From the NCBI RefSeq assembly GCF_000252995.1, contig NC_015761.1, forward strand, positions 310,001 to 374,000: a stretch of DNA of 64,000 nucleotides, in the 5' to 3' direction. Below the pieces are notes generated by a model. It saw only the letters and a program-made list of their open reading frames with translations. It did no database searches and was not told where the DNA came from. How positions within the stretch are numbered: position 1 is the first letter of the stretch; every line of letters begins with the position of its first letter. Source of the DNA: Salmonella bongori NCTC 12419 (lineage in GTDB: Bacteria > Pseudomonadota > Gammaproteobacteria > Enterobacterales > Enterobacteriaceae). The position numbers were made by a program, and so were the translations under genes. Shown in pieces: positions 34,852-44,582 of the stretch.

Positions 34852-35442
34852 TTATTTGTAATTCAGCGCATAAGTAACATCGGCGGCAACAGTCCCTGTC
34901 GCAACAGCATTACCATTTTTCTCAATACGGGCACCAAATTTCAGCATATTGTCACCTGGCGTCAGACCATGATCCGCAGAGGCATCATTTGCTTTCAGTG
35001 CTACATTACCCGCCATGGTATCCATCAGACGAATACCTACGCCTTGTGCAGTACCGGTATTTGCATACAATTCAGATTGAGTGGCGTCTGCTGTTCCGCC
35101 AAACTGAACAGTAACTTTAGAGAATGCAGGATAGTCAACTGTTCCTGTTCCACTGGTTACTCCAGAATGCGCAGTTAAGTCACAATTTTGCAGATGAATT
35201 GTTATTGGCTGTGTGAGAGAATAGCCAGCGCCAGCTTCTAAGACCTTGTTAGCAACCTGGCCTAACGAAACGTTAATATCTTCATCACCCGGAGCTACAC
35301 TACATGGAGAGTTAATCACGCTACCAGTAAAGTGCAAGGTTCCATGGCCAAAATCAGATCCTGTAGGTGCCGCCGCCAATGCCGTACTGCCTGTAAGAAC
35401 GCCAGTAATAAATGCTGACAGGATTATGTTATTTGCTTTCAT
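34852..35442 (-). CDS. Major fimbrial subunit
   Basis: This 196-residue type-1-like pilin has a signal peptide (cut after ALA), the N-terminal FTGSVINSPCSVAPG and a second cysteine in HLQNCDLT to close the loop. The C-terminal VAADVTYALNYK is the usual penultimate-tyrosine ending. As first gene it should be the shaft protein. The order subunit-usher-chaperone-tip resembles Std-type Salmonella fimbriae more than the five-gene stb operon known from this chromosomal neighbourhood in Typhimurium. I therefore give no symbol. Confidence 0.9.
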   Translation of the reverse strand: MKANNIILSAFITGVLTGSTALAAAPTGSDFGHGTLHFTGSVINSPCSVAPGDEDINVSLGQVANKVLEAGAGYSLTQPITIHLQNCDLTAHSGVTSGTGTVDYPAFSKVTVQFGGTADATQSELYANTGTAQGVGIRLMDTMAGNVALKANDASADHGLTPGDNMLKFGARIEKNGNAVATGTVAADVTYALNYK

Positions 35443-35936
35443 ATATAGCTATTCCGTTCAAGAGAAGAACAAATATGTTGTAAACATTTATTCTGTAGAC
35501 GAAAAGTCGTCGACTTGAGAAAAATCCTAAGCATTTTTTATATAATATTTAAAGCAAGAAAATTATATCGTAACGATCGAAAATACTGAGTAAAAGGCTA
35601 ATCATCACCCCCTGAATCATTCGCGGAAATCAAAAATATCCTTTATAAACATATTGATAAGTATGGAGATGATGTTGTCCTGGATAACATCATTGCCTGT
35701 AGTTATGATAAATCTGGTAATTTACCATGATGTTCTGCAATAACTGGCGTAGCAGTTCAGACTATACAGAAGCCTTTTATATCAGGGGATTTTGACGTTA
35801 AGAGGTGTATTAGCAGTCACAAAATTTTCTATGCTTGTTATTGATGCATATTGGCTATCATTCCGATAGATATTTTTTGCTTTAAATATTATCCCTGACG
35901 TCAATAGGATATTTCCTAAGGGAGCTTTATTGTCTT
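35443..35936. promoter_or_regulatory. Divergent regulatory region with a coding relic
   Basis: This 494-nt AT-rich region should hold the promoters of the fimbrial operon (leftward) and of the regulator genes (rightward). One GATC lies near 35574. A stretch at about 35615-35731 reads as a 37-residue protein tail (EIKNILYKHIDKYGDDVVLD) with no start, possibly the end of a decayed gene. Confidence 0.45.
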
Positions 35937-36389
35937 GTGAGTAAATGGTGTTTGATGAGCGATGTCAGACAGAAAGAATTAGAGGCATTTTGGCTTGAGG
36001 TAATTCATCGCGCAAAAATGCTACTAAGTGACATGAATGTAGGTAGTTTTTATCAATGGAGAGAGTCTGTTGGAGACCGAAAGATAAAGCGACTACTGAA
36101 ATTAATGGAGTTACTGTTATGTCCTGAGAGTAGTAAACTTGAAATAAATTTTCTCACAGACATGATCATTAGCCAATTAAACGGACAAGAGCTTTTTAGT
36201 TGTTTTAAAATAAGTGGTAAAAAGATAGCCAAAGAGGGAATGAAAGGCGATATATATTGTATGCCAGTTTTGTACGTTTTGATTCGATATTTAATTGATA
36301 ACACCCGGATTGTATCCCCATCCGATTTTGAGCTCGATCGGGAAGCCAGCTTAAATCTGACCCTTAGATTTAACCCAGACAAGATGTAG
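35937..36389 (+). CDS. Unrecognised 150-residue protein of the fimbrial regulatory cluster
   Basis: GTG 35937 lies 12 nt after AAGGGAG; ATG 35955 is the alternative. The product looks cytoplasmic and mainly helical, with several cysteines and a C-terminal LNLTLRFNPDKM. No family is recognised. It is the first of four plus-strand genes divergent from the fimbrial operon, two of which are clear regulators, so a regulatory or partner role is plausible by position only. Confidence 0.6.
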   Translation: MSKWCLMSDVRQKELEAFWLEVIHRAKMLLSDMNVGSFYQWRESVGDRKIKRLLKLMELLLCPESSKLEINFLTDMIISQLNGQELFSCFKISGKKIAKEGMKGDIYCMPVLYVLIRYLIDNTRIVSPSDFELDREASLNLTLRFNPDKM

Positions 36390-36467
36390 CATGGCTCACT
36401 ACGTCCAAAATAACTAGAATCGTAGTTTATTAAATTTTGCAGCAATTTACACCATGGAGCGAAAAAT

Positions 36468-36950
36468 ATGAATCATAAAGAGCGTTACTTGAAAAAGCCA
36501 AATCAAAGCAACCATGAAAATACAATTATACCTGAAAGTGTTTCACAATATAGCAAACAACCTCTTTATATAATAATTGCTTTATGGTGCCAGCAACAAA
36601 ACCGATGGATTAATCGTAATGATATTGCCCATGCTTTTTCGATGCCAGTAAGAAGGGCATCCTTTCAGCTTTCATACATGACGCGTCGTCCAAAGCATAT
36701 CCATTTTCGATCGCGCCAGCAGATATCGTCCGGGGAAGGAAAACAACACCTGTACAATGAAATATGGGTAGAAAATGTCATCATAGAATCGCAGGACCAG
36801 AGTATAGAAAGAGCCCCGCCTAAGGGTGAACGAGGCGTTATGGGAGCCTATCGTTCACGTGTAGGAAACGGTATGTCTGGCGGGGCAAACATCTGGGATA
36901 CGCTTATTACAATGCGGCGTGCAAAGAAGGAGGGAGATGATGAATTATAA
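36468..36950 (+). CDS. CaiF/GrlA-family transcriptional regulator
   Basis: This 160-residue protein has the winged-helix pattern of the CaiF/GrlA family: QPLYIIIALWCQQQNRWINR, then NDIAHAFSMPVRRASFQLSY and the basic wing. GrlA activates ler in enteropathogenic E. coli and CaiF activates carnitine genes; relatives are encoded with Salmonella fimbriae. Its tail overlaps the start of the LuxR-type gene. With a GrlR-like protein encoded 0.9 kb downstream, it probably forms a GrlA/GrlR-type pair. Confidence 0.85.
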   Translation: MNHKERYLKKPNQSNHENTIIPESVSQYSKQPLYIIIALWCQQQNRWINRNDIAHAFSMPVRRASFQLSYMTRRPKHIHFRSRQQISSGEGKQHLYNEIWVENVIIESQDQSIERAPPKGERGVMGAYRSRVGNGMSGGANIWDTLITMRRAKKEGDDEL

Positions 36951-37644
36951 TCAATGTATTATTGTATATTCTTTGCGATGGCCAGAAACTTGTGCGATTG
37001 CGGGCTTGTATGCGCATATATCACCAAAAACTCATATTATGACATGTTTTTCACCAGAGGAACTGGTCGAGTTGTTGTCAGAATACACGACTGCACCAGT
37101 CATTCTGGGGATACATCCTCATGAAAGTGTTTTTTTAATATCCCTGCTTGGACCCTATTTGCAACATCGACCTGTGCTATTTTTTGGACAAAAATTTAAC
37201 TATGCAGATAGAATGATACCTTTATATTTCTTAATCGGTAATATAATATTCTATCCATGGAAGGATAAATCGCTTATACAAACCCAGATGATGTTATCAG
37301 ATTTTATAAGAGTTAAAAGCACTAATAAAAAAATCCAACACCATAGAACGGTATCATCAGAAATGTCGAGTGCTGATGAGTTGATATACCATCTTAATGG
37401 GTACTTATACCAAATGTTTTCCCATCATGGCCTGGAGGAACAATCTGGAATAATATTGATCATGCTATCACATGGCTTATCAGCCAAGAGGATTGCTACG
37501 TTATTGAATATTTCAACAAGAAATGTTAGCGTGCATAAATATAAAGGGTTGGCTCTCCTTGGAATAGAAACAGGTAGCTACAATATTTATCGAGGGATTT
37601 TAGTAAGAATAACGCTTCAGCAATATTCATTCGAGAGAAAATAA
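36940..37644 (+). CDS. LuxR-type (GerE) transcriptional regulator
   Basis: I chose ATG 36940, 5 nt after AAGGAGGG, giving 234 residues; upstream GTG and ATG are too close to or before the ribosome site. The C-terminal helix-turn-helix (LSHGLSAKRIATLLNISTRN) is of the LuxR/GerE type. The N-terminal part (about 1-140) is not a standard receiver domain and no phospho-acceptor Asp pattern is evident. It overlaps the CaiF-like gene by 11 nt, indicating coupling. Confidence 0.82.
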   Translation: MNYNQCIIVYSLRWPETCAIAGLYAHISPKTHIMTCFSPEELVELLSEYTTAPVILGIHPHESVFLISLLGPYLQHRPVLFFGQKFNYADRMIPLYFLIGNIIFYPWKDKSLIQTQMMLSDFIRVKSTNKKIQHHRTVSSEMSSADELIYHLNGYLYQMFSHHGLEEQSGIILIMLSHGLSAKRIATLLNISTRNVSVHKYKGLALLGIETGSYNIYRGILVRITLQQYSFERK

Positions 37645-37822
37645 ACCAACAGGGCTGTCTTGTGCTGGAAAAAGAACAGCAGGTATCTGTTTTTTTATCT
37701 ATATTCAGAATGAGATAATTTCCTGTGAGTATAAATACCGTATTATGAATCAGTAGAACATGGAAGGGCTAAGTAGATACGAGGCAGGGATTTACCAGTA
37801 AATTTGATCAGTTGAGAAAAAA

Positions 37823-38167
37823 ATGAAAGATGGTGTGTATCACGTGGCATTCACCAGCAATAGAGGCTCAGTTGGCGAAGGTATTTTAGTTCTTTGTTGT
37901 GGGCTGGTTAATGGTGGGGATATCGGTTTTGTTTATCAGGGCAAACTGGCTCGCCCGGAGATGACTTTACGAATTACCCGCTATTATGACGGTATACCTT
38001 CTGTTCTGGGTATAGAGAATGACTATGAACTGGAACTCTTAATGCAATATTCAAATGAAACAGAAGGAAAATACATGCTTCATGGTTATGTCAGGGAATA
38101 CCCGGAACTTACCATTGATGCGTGTGCCAGTTTTTTAATGCCCATGCTTAAGAGTGACCAGGTGTAA
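37823..38167 (+). CDS. GrlR-like regulator
   Basis: This 114-residue protein resembles GrlR, the negative regulator of the LEE island, along its whole length: MKDGVYHVAFTSN, GEGILVLCCGLVNGGDIGFV-YQG, then RYYDGIPSVLGIENDYEL. GrlR is a lipocalin-like beta barrel of about 123 residues that binds GrlA and blocks it. No LEE gene lies in the window, so its partner is probably the CaiF/GrlA-like protein at 36468. A 178-nt gap separates it from the LuxR-type gene, leaving room for its own promoter. Confidence 0.85.
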   Translation: MKDGVYHVAFTSNRGSVGEGILVLCCGLVNGGDIGFVYQGKLARPEMTLRITRYYDGIPSVLGIENDYELELLMQYSNETEGKYMLHGYVREYPELTIDACASFLMPMLKSDQV

Positions 38168-38483
38168 CGTGAAAAGAGAGTGACATGGATCAGGTTCAGG
38201 ATGATACTGACTGCTTTAAGAAATCATAAACCTCTAAGTGTCTTCCTTATGCAAAGGTTATGGTGCTCCCATATTTGTCCGGATGCGAAGTAAGCACCAT
38301 GATTTCTATCATGTCGCTTCTTACATAAACAGTGGGCTGGGCGAATGACCAGTCTACCTTAGTCGGCACCAGATAACGGGGCTGCTGCTGATAAGCTCAC
38401 TGCTACTCATAGGGTAAGGAGCGGCAGGCAATGTATTCTGTTTAGCGCACGCGCCGCGCTGTCGGTGCGTGCGCTATCTTTGG
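38168..38483. other. Intergenic region with hairpin after gesC
   Basis: No gene is visible. TAGCGCACGC (38443-38452) pairs perfectly with GCGTGCGCTA (38467-38476), a 10-bp stem just beyond the leftward gesC gene, though without a T-run. An inverted repeat GGTGCT/AGCACC lies at about 38261-38306. Composition changes here from AT-rich to GC-rich. Confidence 0.5.
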
Positions 38484-39941
38484 TTAACCTGTTCTTTCCC
38501 GGCTGTATTCTCTCCAGCCGCCGCCTAAGGCCTTATACAGCCTGATGATATTCAACTGCTGCATGAGACGCGTACGCACCAGACGTTGCTGCGCGCCGTA
38601 AAGCATTTGATGGGTCTCAAGCAGTGTAAGGTAGTCATCAACGCCTTCCTGAAAGCGGAGTGCGGCCAACTCATATGCGATTTGGCTGGCTTCAACGGCA
38701 CGTCGTTCTGAATGTACCTGGTCATTTAACGTGTTTTGGCCCGCCAGACCATCAGCGACCTCGCGAAAGGCCTCCTGGATAGTTTTTTCATACCTGACGA
38801 TTTCAATCCGTTTTTGTACATGCGCCAGATCCAGATCGGCGCGTAACGCGCCCCCGTAAAAGAGAGGCAAGGTTATTTGTGGTAGAAAACGCCAACTTCC
38901 TGATCCCGGTTCGAAGAGCCCATTAAGAGACGCGCTGGCCGTTCCAGCTGTCCCCGTCAGGCTGATTGTGGGGAAGAAAGCGGCCCGCGCCGCGCCTATC
39001 CGGGCATTTGCGCTGCGTAGTTTGTGTTCGGCAGCGCGAATATCAGGACGGCGAATCAACAGTTCTGATGGTAATCCGCCCGGCAGCGTGCCGGGGAGCG
39101 TGCTTTCCGTAAGCGTGGCCGGTTCGTTTAGCCGACGTGACAGTTCTGGCGTGAGTGGCTGGCCTAACAGTAATTCCAGTGCGTTGCGATCCTGCGCGAG
39201 CTGTCGTGTATATGCCGCGCGGTTGATTTCAGCAGAACGTAGCGCGATCTCTGCCATACGCAGATCGAGCTGTGTGGCATTGCCTGTCCGGGCAAGTTGG
39301 GCCGTCAGTGCGTATGATTTTCTTTGCGCGACAAGGGTATCCTCGGTTAAGCGCAGAAGCGCTCTGTCAGCCCGTAGCGTCAGCCAGGCGCTGGCAACTT
39401 CAGAAACCAGACTCATTTGCGTCGCAATGCGCGTCTCGTCAAGCGCCATATAGGTGGCTAATGCCTGCTCGCTAAGGCTTTGCACACGCCCCCAGAGATC
39501 CAGCTCCCAGGCGGTCGTTGTTCCTGTTGCCTCGTAGCGCCGGTTCATCTCAGGCGCGTCCGTGGCGCGGAGATCGGCGGGAGTGCGACTGGCATCCAGA
39601 GTAGCGGAGAGGCTTAGATTCGGCAGCATCTCTGCGCGCTGGATACGGTATAACGCCCGGGCTGCTTCAACATTAAGACCTGCTTTACGTAAATCCCGGT
39701 TATTGCGTAATGCTATCTCGATCAATTCCTGTAGAAGCGGATCGTCGAAGAAATCACGCCAGCCAATGTCAGCGGCACCCGGCGCGCCTGAAACGGCTGA
39801 CGTTTCGTAGGGATAGACCACCGCAGTCGGTAATGCAGGACGTTCATGCTTCGGCGCCATCGTACAGCCAGCAAGCATGGTGACGAAAGCAAGTGTCGAC
39901 AGCGTGGTAGCCTGCCGATAGCGTGTAAAAATGATCTTCAT
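38484..39941 (-). CDS. gesC: RND efflux outer-membrane factor GesC
   Basis: I chose ATG at 39941 (MKIIFTRYRQ), preceded by GGGGGTGG, over the longer frame from 40004 inside gesB. The 485-residue lipoprotein (LAGC lipobox) of the TolC/NodT family forms the outer channel. Motifs include PHERPALP-like N-terminus, DPLLQELIEIALRNNRDLR, and LTLRADRALLRLTED, with the second half repeating the first. Last gene of the gesABC operon under GolS. Confidence 0.93.
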   Translation of the reverse strand: MKIIFTRYRQATTLSTLAFVTMLAGCTMAPKHERPALPTAVVYPYETSAVSGAPGAADIGWRDFFDDPLLQELIEIALRNNRDLRKAGLNVEAARALYRIQRAEMLPNLSLSATLDASRTPADLRATDAPEMNRRYEATGTTTAWELDLWGRVQSLSEQALATYMALDETRIATQMSLVSEVASAWLTLRADRALLRLTEDTLVAQRKSYALTAQLARTGNATQLDLRMAEIALRSAEINRAAYTRQLAQDRNALELLLGQPLTPELSRRLNEPATLTESTLPGTLPGGLPSELLIRRPDIRAAEHKLRSANARIGAARAAFFPTISLTGTAGTASASLNGLFEPGSGSWRFLPQITLPLFYGGALRADLDLAHVQKRIEIVRYEKTIQEAFREVADGLAGQNTLNDQVHSERRAVEASQIAYELAALRFQEGVDDYLTLLETHQMLYGAQQRLVRTRLMQQLNIIRLYKALGGGWREYSRERTG

Positions 39942-39957
39942 TATGCCACCCCCATCG

Positions 39958-42900
39958 TTATGCTTGCTGATCGTGCGAACCAATACGGTTCTGTCGGGCT
40001 TCACGCTTTAACGCCAGCCTGCGAACTATCACGTAAAAGACGGGTGTCAATAACAGGCCAAATAGCGTTACTCCCAACATGCCAGCAAACACGGCGATAC
40101 CCATGGCATGTCGCATTTCCGCGCCGGCCCCCGTAGCGAGCACCAGCGGTACTACTCCTGCAATAAAGGCGAAGGAGGTCATCAGGATTGGACGCAGACG
40201 TAGGCGAGACGCTGCCAGTACGGCGCCCAGAGGGTCTGTGCCTTCCTGTTCTTTGGCGCGGGCAAACTCGACAATCAAAATGGCATTCTTGGCCGCCAGG
40301 CCAACCAGCACCACGAAGCCAATCTGCGTAAAGATATTGTTATCTCCGCCGGATACCCATACGCCGATAATGGCCGAGAGTAGCGACATAGGCGCAATCA
40401 GCAGGACGGCGAAAGGTAGCGACCAACTGTTATACTGCGCCGCCAGAATCAGGAAGGCCAACAGTACCGCCAGGGCGAAGATAGCAAGCGCAGAGTTGCC
40501 AGCCTGTTTTTCCTGATAAACCAGATCGGTCCATTCGAAGACCATTCCCTCCGGCAGCGTTTCACGCACGATTTTTTCAATCGCGTCCGTCGCCTGGCCG
40601 GAGGAGTAGCCCGGCGCCGGGCCGCCGCTAATATCTACTGACGGGAAACCATTGTAATGGATGATTCTGTCTGGTCCCGACTGACGCGTGATGGTGACGA
40701 AAGCGCTCAGCGGGATCATCTCGCCCTTCGCATTACGGACTTTAAGCAGGCTAATATCCTCGCGCTGCATACGGAATGGCGCATCGGCCTGCACCATAAC
40801 CCGCCAGGTGCGGCCAAAACGGTTGAAATCGTTGACATAAAGCGAGCCGAGGTTAATTTGTAAGGTTTCAAAGATGTCGGTGAGCGATACGCCCATTGCT
40901 TTCGCTTTCACCCTGTCGATATCCACCTGCAACTGTGGGGCGTTTGTCTGAAAACTGGCCAGCATATTGGCCAGTTCCGGCGCCTGCATTGCCTTATTCA
41001 TAATCTCGCCTTGTACTTTGGCCATCGCTTCAAACCCCAGTTCCGCACGATCTTCGATCTGCAATTTAAATCCGCCAGTCGCGCCGAGCCCCGGGACGGG
41101 CGGTGGCGGGAAGATGCCAATAAATCCGTCGGGAATCTGGCTAAATTTATGCATTAGCTTTCCGGCAATCGCGTTAGCGGAAAGAGAAGGAGCTTCACGC
41201 TCATTAAAGGGCTTCAGCATGGCGAACATCAGCGCCGAGTTTGGCACATTCACCGGGCCGTTTACCGACAGGCCGGGAAAGGCGACGACGCTTTCAACGC
41301 CGGGTTCGGCCAGCGCGATAGCGGACATCTGTTTTACGACCGCCTCTGTGCGATCCAACGACGCACCACTCGGAAGCTGGGCGATGCCGACGAGAAAATA
41401 TTTATCCTGCGCGGGCACAAAGCCGTTCGGCACCTGATGGAAACCAAGCCAGGTTAGCCCTACAAAGCCTGCATAGAGCAGCATCACAATAGTGCTGCCG
41501 CGCACGGCCCGACGGACGGCGCCAACGTAGCGGTTCGAAGCGCTGTCGAAGAAACGGTTAAAGCGATGGAAAAAACCACCAAGTGCGACGCCCATTAGCC
41601 GTGTTAACCAGTCCGCCTTCACGGTATCGTGATGCGGTCTGAGTAAAATAGCGGCAAGGGCAGGGGAGAGTGTCAGCGAGTTAATCGCCGACAGAATGGT
41701 CGAAATAGCAATGGTCAACGCGAACTGACGATAAAACTCGCCCTGCAAGCCCGCCAGGAATGCGGAGGGGATAAAGACCGCCGTTAGCACCGAGGTGATT
41801 GAGAGGATGGGGCCGGTGACTTCATCCATCGCTTTTAGCGCAGCCTCTCGGGGGCTTTTACCCTGTGAGATATGCCGCTCCACGTTTTCGACCACGACGA
41901 TGGCGTCATCCACAACGATGCCTATCGACAGGACTAAACCAAACAGCGAAAGTGTATTAAGTGAAAAACCAAACAGATGCATGAGCGCAAAGGTGCCGAC
42001 CAGGGAAACAGGAACCGCCACCAGCGGAATAATAGATGCGCGCCAGGTTTGCAGGAACAGCACCACGACAAGAACAACCAGCACGATAGCTTCAAGCAAC
42101 GTAATCGCTACCGATTGCAGCGATGCGCGCACGAAGACCGTAGGGTCATAAGCGATTCGGTATTCGATATCTTGTGGGAAGGTTTGCTGCAATTCATCCA
42201 TTTTGCCACGAATCGCGTTAGAGACATCGATCGCGTTAGCACCCGGACTTTGGATAATCTGCAGCGCAGGCGCCGCTTCGCCGTTCAGTAAGCTGCGCAG
42301 CGTATAGGCATCGGCACCCAAAGTGACGCGGGCAACGTCACGCAGACGTGTCACCTGGCCGTCAGCACCGATTTTTACCACAATCTCACCGAACTGTTCT
42401 TCGCTGGTCAGACGGCCCAGAGTATTCACTGTTACCTGAAAGGCGGCTGAAGCTTCTGGCTGTTGGCCGACCGATCCTGCGGCAACCTGCACGTTTTGTT
42501 CCCGCAGCGCTGTAACGATATCGCTGGCAGTGAGACCGCGACTGGCGACTTTTGCAGGCTCCAGCCAGACACGCATCGCATATTCGCCAGCCCCCCAGAC
42601 CAGAACATCGCCGACGCCGGGTAAACGGGCCAGTTCGTCACGAACCTGCCGGATGGCGAAGTTAGACAGATAGAGCGAATCATAACGTTTTTGCGGCGAG
42701 ACAAGATGTACGACCATCAGCACATCGGGTGACGTTTTCTCTGTGACCACGCCAATTCGCTGGACTTCTTCGGGCAGACGGGGCAGCGCGCGTGATACCC
42801 GGTTTTGCACCTGGATTTGCGCCATATCAGGATCGGTACCCTGTTCAAAGGCGATAGAGATGACCATTCGGCCATCAATGGCCATCTGGGTATTCATATA

Positions 42901-43134
42901 CAACATATTATCAACGCCGTTGATCACCTGCTCCAGCGGCGCGGCTACCGTATCGGCAATGACTTTCGGGTTGGCCCCGGGATAGCTGGCGGTAACCTGT
43001 ACTGTGGGCGGCGTAACGGCCGGATATTCGCTGAGCGGCAGTTTTAAAAAAGCGATAGCGCCAGCCAGCAGCATTAACAGTGACAGGACGATGGCGAAGA
43101 CAGGACGCGCGATGAAAAAGTGGGTGAATTTCAT
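39958..43134 (-). CDS. gesB: RND efflux permease GesB
   Basis: This 1058-residue inner-membrane pump of the AcrB/MexF class exports gold and some drugs by proton antiport. It has 12 membrane helices and two large periplasmic loops. VVDDAIVVVENVERH in helix 4 carries the paired Asp of the proton relay, and N-terminal FFIARPVFAIVLSLLMLLAG is typical. Its start overlaps the gesA stop by 4 nt, and gesC follows after 16 nt. Confidence 0.95.
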   Translation of the reverse strand: MKFTHFFIARPVFAIVLSLLMLLAGAIAFLKLPLSEYPAVTPPTVQVTASYPGANPKVIADTVAAPLEQVINGVDNMLYMNTQMAIDGRMVISIAFEQGTDPDMAQIQVQNRVSRALPRLPEEVQRIGVVTEKTSPDVLMVVHLVSPQKRYDSLYLSNFAIRQVRDELARLPGVGDVLVWGAGEYAMRVWLEPAKVASRGLTASDIVTALREQNVQVAAGSVGQQPEASAAFQVTVNTLGRLTSEEQFGEIVVKIGADGQVTRLRDVARVTLGADAYTLRSLLNGEAAPALQIIQSPGANAIDVSNAIRGKMDELQQTFPQDIEYRIAYDPTVFVRASLQSVAITLLEAIVLVVLVVVLFLQTWRASIIPLVAVPVSLVGTFALMHLFGFSLNTLSLFGLVLSIGIVVDDAIVVVENVERHISQGKSPREAALKAMDEVTGPILSITSVLTAVFIPSAFLAGLQGEFYRQFALTIAISTILSAINSLTLSPALAAILLRPHHDTVKADWLTRLMGVALGGFFHRFNRFFDSASNRYVGAVRRAVRGSTIVMLLYAGFVGLTWLGFHQVPNGFVPAQDKYFLVGIAQLPSGASLDRTEAVVKQMSAIALAEPGVESVVAFPGLSVNGPVNVPNSALMFAMLKPFNEREAPSLSANAIAGKLMHKFSQIPDGFIGIFPPPPVPGLGATGGFKLQIEDRAELGFEAMAKVQGEIMNKAMQAPELANMLASFQTNAPQLQVDIDRVKAKAMGVSLTDIFETLQINLGSLYVNDFNRFGRTWRVMVQADAPFRMQREDISLLKVRNAKGEMIPLSAFVTITRQSGPDRIIHYNGFPSVDISGGPAPGYSSGQATDAIEKIVRETLPEGMVFEWTDLVYQEKQAGNSALAIFALAVLLAFLILAAQYNSWSLPFAVLLIAPMSLLSAIIGVWVSGGDNNIFTQIGFVVLVGLAAKNAILIVEFARAKEQEGTDPLGAVLAASRLRLRPILMTSFAFIAGVVPLVLATGAGAEMRHAMGIAVFAGMLGVTLFGLLLTPVFYVIVRRLALKREARQNRIGSHDQQA

Positions 43135-44369
43135 TGGCGCACCGCCTTCGACACGCTGTCGCCGCCCGCTTTAGCCAGGGTCGCGGTCTGTTTGCCCGCT
43201 TCGTTTTGCCGCATCGGCACCAGACGCGGCGCGACCGTCATACCGGGACGTACCAGACCTTTAAGAATGATTTTTTCACCCGGCTGTAATCCTTGGGTTA
43301 TGACGCGGAGCCCATCGACCATTTGTCCAGGCTCGACCTGACGATACTCAGCCTGATTTTCCTTTCCGACGATTAACACATAGCTTTTTCCCTGATCGGC
43401 TCCAATGGCCAGGTCGTCAATCAATACGGTTTCCTGCGGTTCGCCGGTGGGCAAACTGACCCGGGCGAACAGACCAGGGGAAAGGATGCCGTCGGGGTTA
43501 GGTATAATGGCGCGCGCACGGATAGTGCCGGTGCTGCGGTTTATCTGGTTACCGACAAAGTCGAGTTCTCCCTGATAAGGCAGCCCGTTATCCGTGGTTA
43601 AGCCCATGCGGACCCGTAGCGGCGATGTTCGCGGGGTTGTGTCGGAGCGGGAGTGCCGCACCGCTTTCAGCCAGGTCGCTTCGTCAATATCGAAGTACAC
43701 ATACATGGGATCGTGAGACACGATGGTCGTCAGAAGCGTGGCATTACCCGCGACGCCGCCGCTGACCAGATTGCCGCGAGTTACCTGGATTTGGTCAACG
43801 CGTCCGGCAATGGGGGCGGTAATACGGGTCCAGGAGAGCTCAAGGCGCGCTGCGGCGACGGCTGCTTTTGCCGACTGTACCTGCGCGCGTTGCGCGTTAC
43901 GTGTGGCGACCGCATCGTCAAAATTCTTACGCGAAACGGCACCGCTGGTGACCAGCCGCTGAACGCGGTCGAAATCCGCCTGCGCCTGACGGGCCACGAC
44001 TTCCGCCTGGCGTAACTGCGCGACGGCGGTGTCCAGGGCAACCTGGAACGGACGCGGATCGATCTGGAACAGTAGTTGACCACGATTAACCAGACGTCCT
44101 TCCGGAACGCTCACGGCCTCAAGAATTCCGCCCACGCGCGAACGTAGTTCCACGGTCTCCGGCGCGGCCAGAAAACCGGTGAATTCCGTGGTCGGCGTGA
44201 GCGGGCGGCTAAGGACTTCCGCAACCGGTACAGATGGCGGCGGCGCGCTGGCCGGTGGTCCTCCGATGGCGTTGCCCTTATCCCATAATGCTTTGCCCGC
44301 AATGATAATAACGCCGCCGATGGCGGCGATGACGCCAGCTATCAACGTAATTTTAAATGCTCTACGCAT
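43131..44369 (-). CDS. gesA: RND efflux periplasmic adaptor GesA
   Basis: This 412-residue membrane-fusion protein has an N-terminal membrane anchor (about 8-28). The lipoyl/barrel-sandwich strands follow (VELRSRVGGILEAVSVPEG, LLFQIDPRPFQ), with the alpha-hairpin at about 100-165 and LSWTRITAPIAGRV closing it. It joins GesB to GesC. First gene of the operon, with a GolS-type promoter 66-96 nt upstream of its start. Confidence 0.95.
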   Translation of the reverse strand: MRRAFKITLIAGVIAAIGGVIIIAGKALWDKGNAIGGPPASAPPPSVPVAEVLSRPLTPTTEFTGFLAAPETVELRSRVGGILEAVSVPEGRLVNRGQLLFQIDPRPFQVALDTAVAQLRQAEVVARQAQADFDRVQRLVTSGAVSRKNFDDAVATRNAQRAQVQSAKAAVAAARLELSWTRITAPIAGRVDQIQVTRGNLVSGGVAGNATLLTTIVSHDPMYVYFDIDEATWLKAVRHSRSDTTPRTSPLRVRMGLTTDNGLPYQGELDFVGNQINRSTGTIRARAIIPNPDGILSPGLFARVSLPTGEPQETVLIDDLAIGADQGKSYVLIVGKENQAEYRQVEPGQMVDGLRVITQGLQPGEKIILKGLVRPGMTVAPRLVPMRQNEAGKQTATLAKAGGDSVSKAVRQ

Positions 44370-44434
44370 AGTCGTTTCCCTCTTTACCGCAGCCTTCCGG
44401 CCATTCCAGAACGCTGCCGCAGTATTTTTGGCAA

Positions 44435-44465
44435 AGGCTAGACGTTACAACGAAGGAAAGGTCAA
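44435..44465 (-). promoter_or_regulatory. GolS-type promoter of gesABC
   Basis: On the minus strand TTGACC (complement of 44460-44465) and TAGCCT (44435-44440) are spaced by 19 bp, the overlong spacing used by MerR-family activators. The spacer begins TTTCCTTCG, matching the ACCTTxC half-site. Confidence 0.8.
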
Positions 44466-44582
44466 GCATCCTGGCGGGGTTTTGACGAGGGGGCTTGTCG
44501 GCATCGCATGGCGGTTGTCTTGCATCTTCACGCTTTTGTGAGACATCTCTCATGCTGGCCGGGCCGCTCAGCCTGAATAAGC

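Noticed and set aside
41795..42151. Plus-strand frames opposite gesB and gesA
   Set aside because: Several long frames on the plus strand are the antisense of high-GC coding DNA and have no recognisable sequence.
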